Both the position numbers and the translations under genes were made by a program. Positions 34,397-43,634 of a stretch of 64,000 bases of DNA are shown here, piece by piece. The stretch is from contig JAKAFP010000003.1 in assembly GCA_021825925.1 (NCBI GenBank), positions 124,001-188,000 of the forward strand. The letters are read 5' to 3'. Position 1 is the stretch's first letter, and the number at the start of each line of letters is the position of its first letter. This DNA is from Chloroflexota bacterium (GTDB lineage: Bacteria > Chloroflexota > Anaerolineae > Anaerolineales > Anaerolineaceae). A model generated the notes under the pieces. It was not told the DNA's origin and did no database searches. It saw only the letters and a program-made list of their open reading frames with translations.

Positions 34397-36097
34397 ATGC
34401 CCACAACTCCCCTGACAAAAGAACAACTTGAAAACAGACTATTGGCCTTGCATGAAGCCAGCCTTGAGTTGGTTCGTGAAATGTCCATTGATACCCTGAT
34501 CGAAAAAATTGCCAGCATCGCCATGGAACAAGTCAACGCCAGCTACGCGGCTGTGGGTATTCTGGATGCTGAAGGACGGCTGGAAAAATTCATCCCGATG
34601 GGCATGACCCGTGAAGAAATGGATCAAATCTCTCACCCCCCGGTGGGCAAAGGTCTGATCGGTGAATTGATGCACACCAAGGATTCGATCCGCGTTGCCG
34701 AGATCAAATCAGGCCCGCGGAGCAGCGGATTTCCCGCCTTCCATCCCAAGATGACCTCGTTTCTCGGGGTTCCCATCTACCAGGGACAGCAGCAGTTGGG
34801 ACAGCTTTATCTCACCGACAAACGCAGCGGTGGTGAGTTCACTGCCGAGGACCAACAGATCATCGAAATGTTGGCGGCATACGCAGCCATTTCCATTTCA
34901 AATGCACGCATGTATAAAGAAATGATCACCCGCGACCGTGCGCTCACCCGGCGCAACGAGAACCTGGCACTGCTTGATCAGCTGGCTTCCACACTGGCCA
35001 CCAGCACGGATATTGACCAGATCCTCGATAGCGGGCTGACCCAACTGATGGATTACCTGCGTCTCGAAGTGGGCGAGATCTTTTTGCGGATCGAAGACAG
35101 TAAGAATTTGCAGCTGTCGCATCACCGCGGCGAAGCCGTTAAAAACCTGTGGAAGCGGCCGACCTATGCCATAGGTGAAAGCACGGTCGGTCGAACCGCC
35201 CAGAACGGCATCCCGGTGGTGCTCAATCTTTCTGAGTATGAATACACCGACCTCAACCCTGAAACCAAATTGCAGGGCATCCACCAACTGGCAGTGCTGC
35301 CCATGACGGGACGGCGCGGCGTGGTGGGTGTGTTGTGCGTGGGCGCTTGCCATCCCCAACCACTGGACGATTTGGAAGTACAGTTTGTGCAAGCCATCAG
35401 TGCCTGGATGGCGACCGCCATTGAAAATGTGCAACTCAACGAATCAGGCAAACGCTTGGCGGTGCTCGAAGAACGCGACCGCTTTGGCATGGACCTGCAT
35501 GACGGCATCATACAATCCATTTATGCGGTGGGGCTGACCCTCGAACATGCCCGCTTGTTGATGACCGAAGACCCGGTTCAATCCACCAGCCGTATTGACC
35601 AGGCCATTAAAGACCTCAACCATACCATCCGCGACATCCGCGCGTACATTCTGGACCTGCGGCCAAGGCAGTTGAACAACGAAAACCTGATGCAGGGCAT
35701 CCAGCGTCTGGTGCAGGAATTTCGTGCCAACACTCTGATAGATGTCAATGTTCAGGGTGCTGAAGAGGATCTTTCTGTTTTGCCTGAGACGCAAGCCGTG
35801 GCACTCTTTCACATCTGCCAGGAGTCTCTGGCCAACATCGCCAAACATGCCAAGGCGCACCACGTTGAAATCGTGGTGTGGAAGACGCAAGACCGGGCCC
35901 TGTTGGAAGTTCAGGATGACGGCCGGGGATTTGATCTGAACAAGGTGAAACTGACCATCGGACACGGCCTCTCAAACATGGAGACCCGCGCCGGCAACGT
36001 GGGCGGCGCCGTGGATATCAGTTCCGAGCCGGGCAACGGCACCAGCGTGCTGGCCTGGGTGCCACTGCCTGAATTTGACCCCCTGATCGTGGAATAA
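34397..36097 (+). CDS. GAF-domain sensor histidine kinase (NarL-type)
   Basis: The 566-residue soluble kinase has two GAF sensor domains (about 22-172 and 198-345), a HisKA_3 domain with the phospho-accepting histidine in FGMDLHDGIIQ (about residue 369), and an HATPase_c domain (about 455-560) with DDGRGFD and GHGLSNM. There is no membrane segment or signal peptide. It belongs to the NarX/DevS-like class that phosphorylates LuxR-type response regulators. No response regulator gene lies in this window, so the partner is elsewhere. The ligand is unknown. Confidence 0.92.
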   Translation: MPTTPLTKEQLENRLLALHEASLELVREMSIDTLIEKIASIAMEQVNASYAAVGILDAEGRLEKFIPMGMTREEMDQISHPPVGKGLIGELMHTKDSIRVAEIKSGPRSSGFPAFHPKMTSFLGVPIYQGQQQLGQLYLTDKRSGGEFTAEDQQIIEMLAAYAAISISNARMYKEMITRDRALTRRNENLALLDQLASTLATSTDIDQILDSGLTQLMDYLRLEVGEIFLRIEDSKNLQLSHHRGEAVKNLWKRPTYAIGESTVGRTAQNGIPVVLNLSEYEYTDLNPETKLQGIHQLAVLPMTGRRGVVGVLCVGACHPQPLDDLEVQFVQAISAWMATAIENVQLNESGKRLAVLEERDRFGMDLHDGIIQSIYAVGLTLEHARLLMTEDPVQSTSRIDQAIKDLNHTIRDIRAYILDLRPRQLNNENLMQGIQRLVQEFRANTLIDVNVQGAEEDLSVLPETQAVALFHICQESLANIAKHAKAHHVEIVVWKTQDRALLEVQDDGRGFDLNKVKLTIGHGLSNMETRAGNVGGAVDISSEPGNGTSVLAWVPLPEFDPLIVE

Positions 36098-36107
36098 CTT
36101 AATATTG

Positions 36108-36136
36108 TTGTCATCTCTCAAGTTTCAGGCTACAAT
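36108..36136 (+). promoter_or_regulatory. Promoter of holB, leaderless arrangement
   Basis: TTGTCA (36108-36113), a 17-base spacer, TACAAT (36131-36136). The start ATG follows after six bases and no ribosome site is present. Confidence 0.7.
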
Positions 36137-36142
36137 CCCCAC

Positions 36143-37132
36143 ATGAGTTGGGATCTTTTAGGACACGAATGGGCAGCCGCGCTGCTCAAGCAGCACATCA
36201 CCCACGGCGATGTCAGACACGCCTACCTATTCAGCGGAGCCCCCGGCATCGGACGGCGCAGTCTGGCGCTGGCGTTTGCTCAGGCGATCAATTGCCAGTC
36301 GCCGACAGCCCCCGGCGTACCCTGTGGGGAATGCCGCCTCTGCAAGTTGACCGAAAAAATGCAGCATCCCGACCTGAGCATCGTTGAAGCGGATTCAGAA
36401 GGCGGCATGCTTAAAGTGGACCAGATCCGCGCTTTGCAACGCAGTGTGATGCTTTCCCCTTACGAAGCTAAATTTCGCATAGCCTTACTGCTTAATTTCC
36501 AACGCGCCAACGCCAACGCGCAGAATGCGCTCCTCAAAACGCTGGAAGAAGCCCCCAAACAGGTCATCCTTTTATTGACCGCGGACTCCCCAGATAACCT
36601 GCTGCCAACCATTGCTTCAAGATGTGAAATTTTGCGCCTGAGGCCGGTGGCGATTGATAAACTGCAAGAAAGCCTGCACTCGCGCTGGAACTATGACCTC
36701 GAAAAATCAGCACTATTGGCACACCTCTCGAACGGACGCACCGGATTGGCATTGCGTATGGCCGCCGATCCCGACCTGGTGGAAAAACGAGCCGCCTGGG
36801 TGGATGAAATGCTGCGCCTTATGCCCCTTAACATCCGCGAACGCTTCGCCGCTTCTGAACCACTTTCAAAGAATCGCGACCAGCTGCGACTGACGCTTCA
36901 AGCCTGGCTCTCCATCGGGCGGGACTTGCTGCTGGCCTCCAACGGGCAGGATGCCTACCTGACCAATCAGGACCACGCGGATGACATCCGCGACCTGGCA
37001 AAGAAACTCACCGGTGAACAGATAGTCGAAATCTTAAATTCGGTGGATCATTCTTTGGAAATTTTGGAATCCAACGCCAACCTGAAATTGCTGCTTGAAA
37101 ATCTGCTCTTGACTCTCCCAAGAACCAAATAA
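36143..37132 (+). CDS. holB: DNA polymerase III delta-prime subunit
   Basis: The 329-residue clamp-loader subunit has an AAA+ fold. The nucleotide-binding loop is degenerate (GAPGIGRRSLA, about 32-42), with Arg in place of the catalytic Lys, as in known delta-prime subunits that do not hydrolyse ATP. The zinc-binding cysteines (CQSPTAPGVPCGECRLC, about 52-68) and the SRC motif (ASRCEI, about 157-162) are present. It loads the sliding clamp in replication. It seems to be translated from a leaderless message. Confidence 0.93.
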   Translation: MSWDLLGHEWAAALLKQHITHGDVRHAYLFSGAPGIGRRSLALAFAQAINCQSPTAPGVPCGECRLCKLTEKMQHPDLSIVEADSEGGMLKVDQIRALQRSVMLSPYEAKFRIALLLNFQRANANAQNALLKTLEEAPKQVILLLTADSPDNLLPTIASRCEILRLRPVAIDKLQESLHSRWNYDLEKSALLAHLSNGRTGLALRMAADPDLVEKRAAWVDEMLRLMPLNIRERFAASEPLSKNRDQLRLTLQAWLSIGRDLLLASNGQDAYLTNQDHADDIRDLAKKLTGEQIVEILNSVDHSLEILESNANLKLLLENLLLTLPRTK

Positions 37133-37142
37133 CCCCAATCGT

Positions 37143-37889
37143 TTATTTGATCGCCCGACGAAGCTGTTTTTCCAGCTGCAGAAACTCGGGCTCGTAGCGC
37201 GTTTCTTCCTGCCGAGGACGGGGCAGGTCGACTCTTAATTCAGTCACAATGTGCGCCGGACGGGGTGAGAAAACCATCACTCGATCCGAAAGCAGCAAGG
37301 CCTCCGAGATGGAGTGGGTGACCATGATCACAGCGGTCTGCTGGCTCTGCCACATCTTGAGCAATTCGCCACCCATGCGCTCGCGGGTCAGGGCATCCAG
37401 CGAACCGAAGGGTTCGTCCAGTAAAAGCAGATCGGGTTCAGCCACAAAAGCGCGCGCAACCGCCACGCGTTGGGCCATGCCGCCAGACAGTTCAGAAGGC
37501 CAAGCCTGGGCGAACTCTTCCAAACCGACAAGATGGATCATGGCGTTGGCTCGTTCAAGCGCCTCTTCGCGTTCAATCCCCTGAAGCTCTAGTGGCAGCA
37601 GAATGTTCTGCATGACCGTGCGCCAGGGCATAAGGTTGGCCTGCTGAAACACCAGGCTGATGCGTGGATGTTCGCCCTGAAGGCAGCCAAACTGGATGGA
37701 GCCGGCCGTGGGTTTGATCAAGCCGGCAAGCAATCGCAGCAGGGTGCTCTTGCCGCTGCCCGAAGGACCCAAAACACACAGGAATTCTTGTTCTGCCAGG
37801 GTGAAAGAGACATCTTGCAACGCCTGCAGTTCACCCTCGGCTCCGTTAAAGGTCATGCCCAGGTGGGCTACTTCAAGAAATTCCGTCAC
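37143..37889 (-). CDS. ABC transporter ATPase of the FMN-riboswitch operon
   Basis: The 248-residue ATPase has Walker A GPSGSGKSTLLRLLAG (about 38-53), signature LSGGMAQRVAVARAF, Walker B LLLDEPFGSLDA and switch VTHSISEA. It is of the SsuB/TauB/ThiZ class that pairs with NMT1-type binding proteins. The start overlaps the substrate-binding gene by 4 bases. The FMN riboswitch at the head of the operon makes riboflavin or a relative the likely cargo. Confidence 0.92.
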   Translation of the reverse strand: MTEFLEVAHLGMTFNGAEGELQALQDVSFTLAEQEFLCVLGPSGSGKSTLLRLLAGLIKPTAGSIQFGCLQGEHPRISLVFQQANLMPWRTVMQNILLPLELQGIEREEALERANAMIHLVGLEEFAQAWPSELSGGMAQRVAVARAFVAEPDLLLLDEPFGSLDALTRERMGGELLKMWQSQQTAVIMVTHSISEALLLSDRVMVFSPRPAHIVTELRVDLPRPRQEETRYEPEFLQLEKQLRRAIK

Positions 37890-38881
37890 GGCAGCAGCTC
37901 GTTGGTGAAGCAGGTGGTGACGTCAATGGCATTGGTGAGCAGCTTCATCTTGGTTAAAATACGCTGCATATTCGTCCAGGCTTCAGGTTTGGAGTAGCCC
38001 AGTTGAGTTGCTTTCCACTGTTCAATGGAGCTCAACAGCACCTGTTTTTGCACAGCCTGGTCGGCGGAGGCTAAATTCTCCACATACTTCTTGGAGATTT
38101 CGAAAGCTTCATTAGGATTATCAATGGTGTACTGGATCCCCTTGAGGGTGGCAGAGATCATACCCTTCACCATTTCCGGTTTTTCATTTAATGTCTTTTC
38201 GTTGGTTACCAAACCATTGGCCACCAGATCCATGGCGTCAGATACTTTAAGTAAGTTGACCGATTCACCCTGAGCTTCAAGCTGTACCGGTTCATTGGCC
38301 ACATAGACGACCACTGCATCCTCGCGGTCCGCCATCAATACCTCCACCTGGTTGTAGCCAATGGAATCAAGGGTGACATCCGATTCAGACAGTCCTACAG
38401 AATCGAGCATGGCAATGGCACCGATATAGTTGGCGCCGTACAGCCCAGGCAGGCCGATCTTTTTACCCTTGAGATCCGCGATGGAAGTGATGTTGGCAGA
38501 TTTCTTAGAAACGATGCCCACCGGATACTGCTGATACCAGGCAGCCACGTATACCAGGGGCATTTGTTTATCACGACCCAACAGAACCTGCTCGCCAGAA
38601 AGAATGGCGAACTGGAGGGTGTCATTGGCCAGCAGCACGGCGTTATCGTTTTCCATGCTGTAGTCAATTTGAACATCCAATCCTGCTTCTTTGTAGTATC
38701 CCTTTTCAATGGCGACATAAAGTGGAGCAAACTGCACATTGGGGATGTAGCCTACAGGCAGACTGATCTTGGTAAGTGCACCGACGGTGGGTGTCTCAGC
38801 GGCTGTCGGGGTGTTTTTTGTTACACAACCTGAAGCCAGGATCAAAAGAACAATGGTGAGTAAAAGAAGTGATTTTTTCAT
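37886..38881 (-). CDS. ribY: Riboflavin-type ABC substrate-binding lipoprotein
   Basis: The 331-residue lipoprotein has a signal peptide with lipobox LASGC (Cys19), then an NMT1/THI5-like fold (about 42-300): VGYIPNVQFAPLYVAIEKGY, VSKKSANITSIADLKGKKIG. NMT1-like proteins bind pyrimidines, sulfonates or taurine; the Chloroflexus RibY relative binds riboflavin. Here the FMN riboswitch upstream supports riboflavin. The sequence alone would fit thiamine precursors equally well, so the assignment rests on the riboswitch. Confidence 0.82.
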   Translation of the reverse strand: MKKSLLLLTIVLLILASGCVTKNTPTAAETPTVGALTKISLPVGYIPNVQFAPLYVAIEKGYYKEAGLDVQIDYSMENDNAVLLANDTLQFAILSGEQVLLGRDKQMPLVYVAAWYQQYPVGIVSKKSANITSIADLKGKKIGLPGLYGANYIGAIAMLDSVGLSESDVTLDSIGYNQVEVLMADREDAVVVYVANEPVQLEAQGESVNLLKVSDAMDLVANGLVTNEKTLNEKPEMVKGMISATLKGIQYTIDNPNEAFEISKKYVENLASADQAVQKQVLLSSIEQWKATQLGYSKPEAWTNMQRILTKMKLLTNAIDVTTCFTNELLP

Positions 38882-38903
38882 GATTCCCTCCCGGGGAGTT
38901 GGT

Positions 38904-39710
38904 TTAATGGTGCGCTGTTTTCCAGCGCGTGGAACGTTTTTCGGCCAGCATGGCCAGACCGTAAAGACTTAACGCCATAAAAATAAGTGTGAAAATGGCA
39001 ACAAATACGAGGGCCGTGTCGAACTGTCCGCGGCCGACATTGATCAGAAAACCCAACCCCTTATCCGAACCAACAAATTCACCCACCACGGCTCCGATCA
39101 CGGATAAGGTGGCGCCGATGCGCAACCCGCCGAAGAGGATGGGCAGCGCAGCGGGAATCTCGAGCAGGCGTAACTTCTGCCAGCGCGTGGCACGCATGGA
39201 AACCATCAAGTCACGCAGGTTCTCGGGTACACCCCTGAAGCCGATGATGGTGTTGACCAGCACTGGAAAGAAGACGATCAGCGCACAGATCAAGATCTTG
39301 GAGGGTATGCCGGGGCCGAACCAGATGATCAGCAGGGGGGCAATCGCCACCAGCGGGATGGCCTGGCTTGCAACCAGATAGGGGGATAAAACTTTTTCGA
39401 GCGTGACCGATTTTGCCAACAAATAACCGAGGCAGGTGGCCAGCAGACTGCCAAAGAACAAACCTGAAAGCACCTCAAGAAAAGTGACCGAGGCGTGCTG
39501 CAGCAATGATCCGTCTGACAGGGTGGAGATAAATTTCTGCCACACAGCTTGAGGCGAAGGCAGCAAAAAGGAAGGTGGCTTACCCCATTGAACACCCAGC
39601 GCCCAGACGGCCAGCACCAGCAGGATGGAGACGACCACCAGCCATCCGTTGTAACGCGCCAGCGTTTCAAGCGTCTTGGGTTTGTGTAGGGATGAAGGTT
39701 GTGGTTTCAA
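38904..39710 (-). CDS. ribX: Riboflavin-type ABC permease
   Basis: The ~268-residue permease has six membrane helices of the BPD_transp_1 type; the EAA loop appears as FRGVPENLRDLMVSMRATRW. The start is uncertain. The longer frame (from 39821) begins inside the riboswitch and is impossible. TTG 39710 follows a GAGG placed in the terminator stem; a GTG further in is also possible. It is first in the operon and therefore the gene directly under riboswitch control. Confidence 0.85.
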   Translation of the reverse strand: MKPQPSSLHKPKTLETLARYNGWLVVVSILLVLAVWALGVQWGKPPSFLLPSPQAVWQKFISTLSDGSLLQHASVTFLEVLSGLFFGSLLATCLGYLLAKSVTLEKVLSPYLVASQAIPLVAIAPLLIIWFGPGIPSKILICALIVFFPVLVNTIIGFRGVPENLRDLMVSMRATRWQKLRLLEIPAALPILFGGLRIGATLSVIGAVVGEFVGSDKGLGFLINVGRGQFDTALVFVAIFTLIFMALSLYGLAMLAEKRSTRWKTAHH

Positions 39711-39712
39711 AA

Positions 39713-39747
39713 TAAAAGCCTCGAAAAAACGTTTTCGGGGCTTGAGT
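39713..39747 (-). terminator. Riboswitch expression-platform terminator
   Basis: On the minus strand AGCCCCGAAAA-cg-TTTTTTCGAGGCT is followed by TTTATTTT, 3' of the FMN aptamer and before the permease start. This is where a transcription-terminating FMN riboswitch would act. Confidence 0.8.
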
Positions 39748-39779
39748 TTCAATACGCTGTGGCGTTTGAATGGAAAAAT

Positions 39780-39905
39780 TCTTCTTTTATCCGGACTGTA
39801 CCGTCGACTCAGGAGTTTCACCTGCTCATGCGCGATTCGCGCTCGTGGGTTATGACCACCGATCGGGAATTGAGACCTGCGCCTCTCACCCTGCCCCGAA
39901 GAACA
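39780..39905 (-). ncRNA. FMN riboswitch (RFN element)
   Basis: The aptamer reads on the minus strand TTCTTCGGGGCAGGGTGA... (start), ...AATTCCCGATCGGTGGT... (P2/P3), AACCCACGAGC, a variable hairpin GCGCGAATCGCGC, AGCAGGTGAAACTCCTGAG, GTCGACGGTACAGTCCGGAT and the closing GAAGAA. These match the RFN consensus in order. A 16-base hairpin (GAGAGGCGCAGGTCTC) expands the first loop. FMN binding is expected to stabilise the downstream terminator and shut off the importer. Confidence 0.95.
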
Positions 39906-39968
39906 TATTTAATTAATCGTAGTATATGACGGGGTGTTGGGGATGTCAAGGAGTTATCATAATGCTAT

Positions 39969-39996
39969 AGGGTGGGTTCAGAGTACAAACCCACCC
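39969..39996. repeat. GGTGGGTTC-type palindrome
   Basis: Inverted repeat GGGTGGGTTC / AAACCCACCCC, related to the element at 7303. It lies between the riboswitch and clpC. Confidence 0.5.
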
Positions 39997-40029
39997 CACA
40001 AAAAATTTTTGGTTACTCATTTACAAAAT

Positions 40030-40053
40030 ACGGGCGACCAGTAGGCCGCCCGT
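40030..40053 (-). terminator. Hairpin after clpC
   Basis: On the minus strand the stem ACGGGCGGCC / GGTCGCCCGT is followed by ATTTTGT. It is related to the palindrome at 8159 and may be both repeat and terminator. Confidence 0.5.
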
Positions 40054-40066
40054 ACAAGATATTTGG

Positions 40067-42580
40067 TTACGCCGGAACCGGCTCTGGGGTCTCAGGCGTT
40101 GGTGCTTCCTTGGCGACCTTCTTTTTCTTTTCGCGCTTGAGCACAACTTCCTTTTCCTTGTTCAGGTCCACCAAAATAGTGTCGCCGTCATTGAATTCGT
40201 GTGAGAGCACAGCATCAGACAGGCGGTCTTCGACTTTATCCTGCAAGACCCGGCGCAGAGGACGGGCGCCCATTTCGGGGTTGAAACCCTCGGTGGAAAG
40301 GTAGTCCAACGCGGCGTCTGAGGCCTTGAGTTCAATGTTATGGTCGCGCATACGCACGGCCACCTTCTCGAGCTCCACGTTCACGATCATGCGGATGTGT
40401 TCCTGATTGAGCGGGTGGAAAACGATCACGCCGTCGAGACGGTTGATAAACTCGGGTCTGAAGACCTTCTTGAGCGAATCCATCAATTTCTTGCGCATGT
40501 CATCGTAATTGCGGGCTTCTTCTTCCTTCTGGTCTTTCTTGAGATTGAAGCCCAGGCTGCCCTGCTTTTTGATCATATCCGCGCCGATGTTGGAGGTCAT
40601 GACGATGATGGCGTTGCGGAAATCCACCTTGTGCCCGCGGGCGTCGGTGAGCTGGCCTTCTTCCATGATCTGCAGCAGCATATTGTGCACTTCTGGGTGG
40701 GCTTTTTCAATTTCATCAAAAACCACGATGGAGTACGGGCGGCGGCGGATGGCCTCGGTGAGCTGGCCGGCATCTTCAAAGCCGACATAACCGGGAGGCG
40801 CGCCAACCAGGCGGCTGACGTTGTGACGTTCCATGAACTCTGACATGTCAATTTGTACCAGCGATTCTTCGCTGCCAAAGAGGAACATGGCCAAGGTCTT
40901 GGTGAGGGCGGTCTTGCCCACGCCGGTGGGGCCAAGGAACATGAATGAGCCGATCGGCCGGCGCGGATCTTTCAACCCGGCGCGTCCACGGCGCACAGCC
41001 TTGGAGATGGTTTCGATAGCCTCATCCTGGCCGACGATGCTCTTGCGCATTTCGTCTTCCATGTGCAGCAGGCGTTCGGATTCTTCGGTGGCCAACTGCA
41101 TGATGGGCACACCCGTCCACATTGAGACGAGTTCGGCGATATCTTCGTGGGTCACCACCGGACTGGTGGATCTATCCCAGCCTGTGCGCAGTTTTTCGAT
41201 CTGCGCCTTGAGGCCGGATTCCTTGTCGGTCAATTCCTGGGCGTCGTCATTACGTCCACCTTCAACGGCTGCGGCCCGATCCGCGCGGATGCCGCGGAGT
41301 TGAGTCATCAGGTCCTTGAAGGTCTGGGCGGCCGGGCTTTTATACATGCGCACACGGGAGGACGCTTCGTCAATCAAGTCAATGGCTTTGTCGGGTAAAA
41401 AGCGCTCGGTCACGTAGCGTGATGATAGGTGTGCAGCAGCTTCAAGCGCCTCGTCTGAGATGACCAGGCGGTGATGTTCTTCGTAGGCCTTGCGAATGCC
41501 CTTCAGGATCTGGATGGTCTCATCCACGGTCGGCTCGATGACCACGATGGGTTGGAAGCGCCGTTCGAGGGCGGCGTCTGTTTCGATGTGTTTGCGGTAC
41601 TCATCCAAAGTGGTGGCGCCGACGACCTGCAGTTCACCGCGCGACAGGGCGGGCTTGAGAATGTTGGCGGCATCCACGGTGGAACCGGCCGAACCGGCGC
41701 CCACCAGCATGTGCAGCTCATCAATGAAGAGGATAGACTTGGAGGCTTTCAACTCGTCTATCACACGTTTGAGGCGCTCTTCGAATTGTCCGCGGTACAT
41801 GGTGCCGGCCACCAGCGATCCAACGTCCAGTTGTAACACGCGTTTGCCGATCAACGGCGCGGGCACGTCGCCATCCACGATGCGTTGGGCGAGGCCCTCA
41901 ACGATGGCGGTCTTGCCGACACCAGGCTCACCGATCAGGGCGGGGTTGTTTTTATTGCGCCGTGCCAAAATCTGGATCAGGCGTTCAATTTCTTTCTGAC
42001 GCCCGATCACGGGGTCAAGCTTGCCTTCTTCGGCCAGGGTGGTGAGATCCACGGCCAGCTGGTCTACGAGGGGGGTCTTGGCGTCTTTTTTATCTTCCTT
42101 GCGGCCGATGGGAGCCTGCCCGGCGGTGGCCGGTGAATTTGTAGCTTCATCCATGGCGCGGCGCACCTGGCGGCGTACCTGTTCGGGGGTGACGCCCAGC
42201 TTCTTGAGTACCTCAAGCGCCATACCCTCGGTGGAGCGGGTCAAGGCCATCAACAAATGTTCAGTGCCGATGAATTGGTGTCCGAGCAGGCGGGCTTCTT
42301 CAATCGCGAACTCCAGCACCTGCTGGGTCCCCTTTGAAAGTTCAATGGTGGTGGTGTCTTGCAAGCCCATGCCGGTGAGTCTTTCGACCATCTCACGCAC
42401 GCGGTCCGGTTCAAGACCCAGGTCACGCAGGGCATGGCTGGCAATGCCGCCGTCTTCTTCGATCAATCCGACCAGCAAATGTTCGGTATCAATATTGGTA
42501 TGGCGCAAGCGCTCGGCTTCTTGGTGAGCCAGCGCCAAAACGCGCCGCGCTCTCTGGGTAAAACGTTCCATTCCTGACAC
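40067..42580 (-). CDS. clpC: ClpC-type AAA+ unfoldase
   Basis: The 837-residue protein has two Clp-N repeats (about 1-145), a first AAA+ module (Walker A GEPGVGKT, 217-224), a UVR-like middle insert (about 440-475), and a second AAA+ module (Walker A GPTGVGKT, about 549-556; Walker [10 protein letters not shown]). It feeds proteins to ClpP. The C-terminal tail is Pro/Glu/Lys-rich ([19 protein letters not shown]). GTG 42580 is preferred: AGGAGG lies 8 bases upstream, whereas the ATG three codons on has none. A TATAAT with a TTGGCC 18 bases before it lies upstream. Confidence 0.95.
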   Translation of the reverse strand: MSGMERFTQRARRVLALAHQEAERLRHTNIDTEHLLVGLIEEDGGIASHALRDLGLEPDRVREMVERLTGMGLQDTTTIELSKGTQQVLEFAIEEARLLGHQFIGTEHLLMALTRSTEGMALEVLKKLGVTPEQVRRQVRRAMDEATNSPATAGQAPIGRKEDKKDAKTPLVDQLAVDLTTLAEEGKLDPVIGRQKEIERLIQILARRNKNNPALIGEPGVGKTAIVEGLAQRIVDGDVPAPLIGKRVLQLDVGSLVAGTMYRGQFEERLKRVIDELKASKSILFIDELHMLVGAGSAGSTVDAANILKPALSRGELQVVGATTLDEYRKHIETDAALERRFQPIVVIEPTVDETIQILKGIRKAYEEHHRLVISDEALEAAAHLSSRYVTERFLPDKAIDLIDEASSRVRMYKSPAAQTFKDLMTQLRGIRADRAAAVEGGRNDDAQELTDKESGLKAQIEKLRTGWDRSTSPVVTHEDIAELVSMWTGVPIMQLATEESERLLHMEDEMRKSIVGQDEAIETISKAVRRGRAGLKDPRRPIGSFMFLGPTGVGKTALTKTLAMFLFGSEESLVQIDMSEFMERHNVSRLVGAPPGYVGFEDAGQLTEAIRRRPYSIVVFDEIEKAHPEVHNMLLQIMEEGQLTDARGHKVDFRNAIIVMTSNIGADMIKKQGSLGFNLKKDQKEEEARNYDDMRKKLMDSLKKVFRPEFINRLDGVIVFHPLNQEHIRMIVNVELEKVAVRMRDHNIELKASDAALDYLSTEGFNPEMGARPLRRVLQDKVEDRLSDAVLSHEFNDGDTILVDLNKEKEVVLKREKKKKVAKEAPTPETPEPVPA

Positions 42581-42835
42581 AGGGTAATCCTCCTGAAAAA
42601 ATCAAACCGCTACCACTAAACAAGTGAAGGGCTCATATTATATGCAGTGTTAGGCCAAAAGGCCAATTTCATTTTACCAGTTTCGAAGGGCTTAATCGAG
42701 ACTGTCGGGCAATTGTAAAGGGTGAGTGTTAGAAAGGGATTAGAAAAATAGAGTTAAATGACAACCGATCAGTTGAAAAACATAATCTCTATTGTTACAA
42801 CCGTAACCTAATCGAAGATACATTGTTATTCAATT

Positions 42836-43609
42836 ATGCAGAATACAGATACCAATCCCATTTATTCAATTTACGAAGAGATCATCCGCGTCCCTGGATA
42901 TGAGTGCGATTTTAATCAAAAATTAAAACCAGCGGCTTTCTTTCGCTATCTCACCGAAGCCGCGGGAGTGCATGCTGAAAAGCTGGGTGTCGGATTTCAA
43001 GCCCTTCATACCCGAAACCTCTTTTGGGTCCATTCCCGCATGAAGATCAAGTTCTATAAATTCCCAAAGATCGGCGAACGTATTACTTTGCGCACCTGGC
43101 CAAAAACTATCCAGCAGAAACTGTTTTTTATTCGAGATTATGTCGTGCTGGATGCAGATAGAGCAAAGATCGCGGCGGCCTCTTCCGCCTGGCTGCTGAT
43201 TGATTCCGTTTCACGGCGCATGGTGCCGAGTTTATCCGCTGGCATCGAACTTCCATCCAACCCCGACCTGGTCGGGCTGGATGAACCGCTAGAACGCCTG
43301 GGGCTGGCACAAAACGGCGAAAAAAGGCTAACCAGAACCGCCAGCTACTCTTCGTTGGATCTGTTGAATCACGTCAACAACAGTCGCTACGTCGAATGGA
43401 TCTGCGACGCTCTGCCCGCCGACTTAATCAACCAAAACGAGATGGACTGGATGCAGATCAACTACGACCACGAGACCCGGCCAGGTGAAGAAGTGAGCGT
43501 GTTTTTGAATCCTGTAACATCCGATCCATCCCTTTGGGCGTTGGAAGGCATCAATCAATCCGACGGACAGCGATCTTTTGAAGCACTGGTTTGTTGGAAA
43601 AAACCCTGA
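42836..43609 (+). CDS. Acyl-ACP thioesterase
   Basis: The 257-residue protein is of the FatA/FatB-like bacterial family. Two hot-dog domains are visible (about 1-150 and 155-255). The active-site Asn-His region is LDLLNHVNNSRYVEW (about 178-192). It releases free fatty acids from acyl carrier protein, ending chain elongation. It stands alone in its orientation and is followed by a convergent M42 peptidase gene. Confidence 0.88.
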   Translation: MQNTDTNPIYSIYEEIIRVPGYECDFNQKLKPAAFFRYLTEAAGVHAEKLGVGFQALHTRNLFWVHSRMKIKFYKFPKIGERITLRTWPKTIQQKLFFIRDYVVLDADRAKIAAASSAWLLIDSVSRRMVPSLSAGIELPSNPDLVGLDEPLERLGLAQNGEKRLTRTASYSSLDLLNHVNNSRYVEWICDALPADLINQNEMDWMQINYDHETRPGEEVSVFLNPVTSDPSLWALEGINQSDGQRSFEALVCWKKP

Positions 43610-43634
43610 CGATCAATAATTAATAACGGTTGAT

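Noticed and set aside
34898..35434. Antisense frame inside the histidine kinase
   Set aside because: Shadow of the GAF domains; no ribosome site or protein-like features.
39711..39821. Upstream extension of the riboflavin-type permease to ATG 39821
   Set aside because: This stretch is the 3' part of the FMN riboswitch plus its terminator; translating it gives a basic, unrelated N-terminus.
39780..39905. A TPP (thiamine) riboswitch, suggested by the NMT1/THI5-like protein
   Set aside because: The conserved blocks match the FMN/RFN consensus in order and do not match the THI element.
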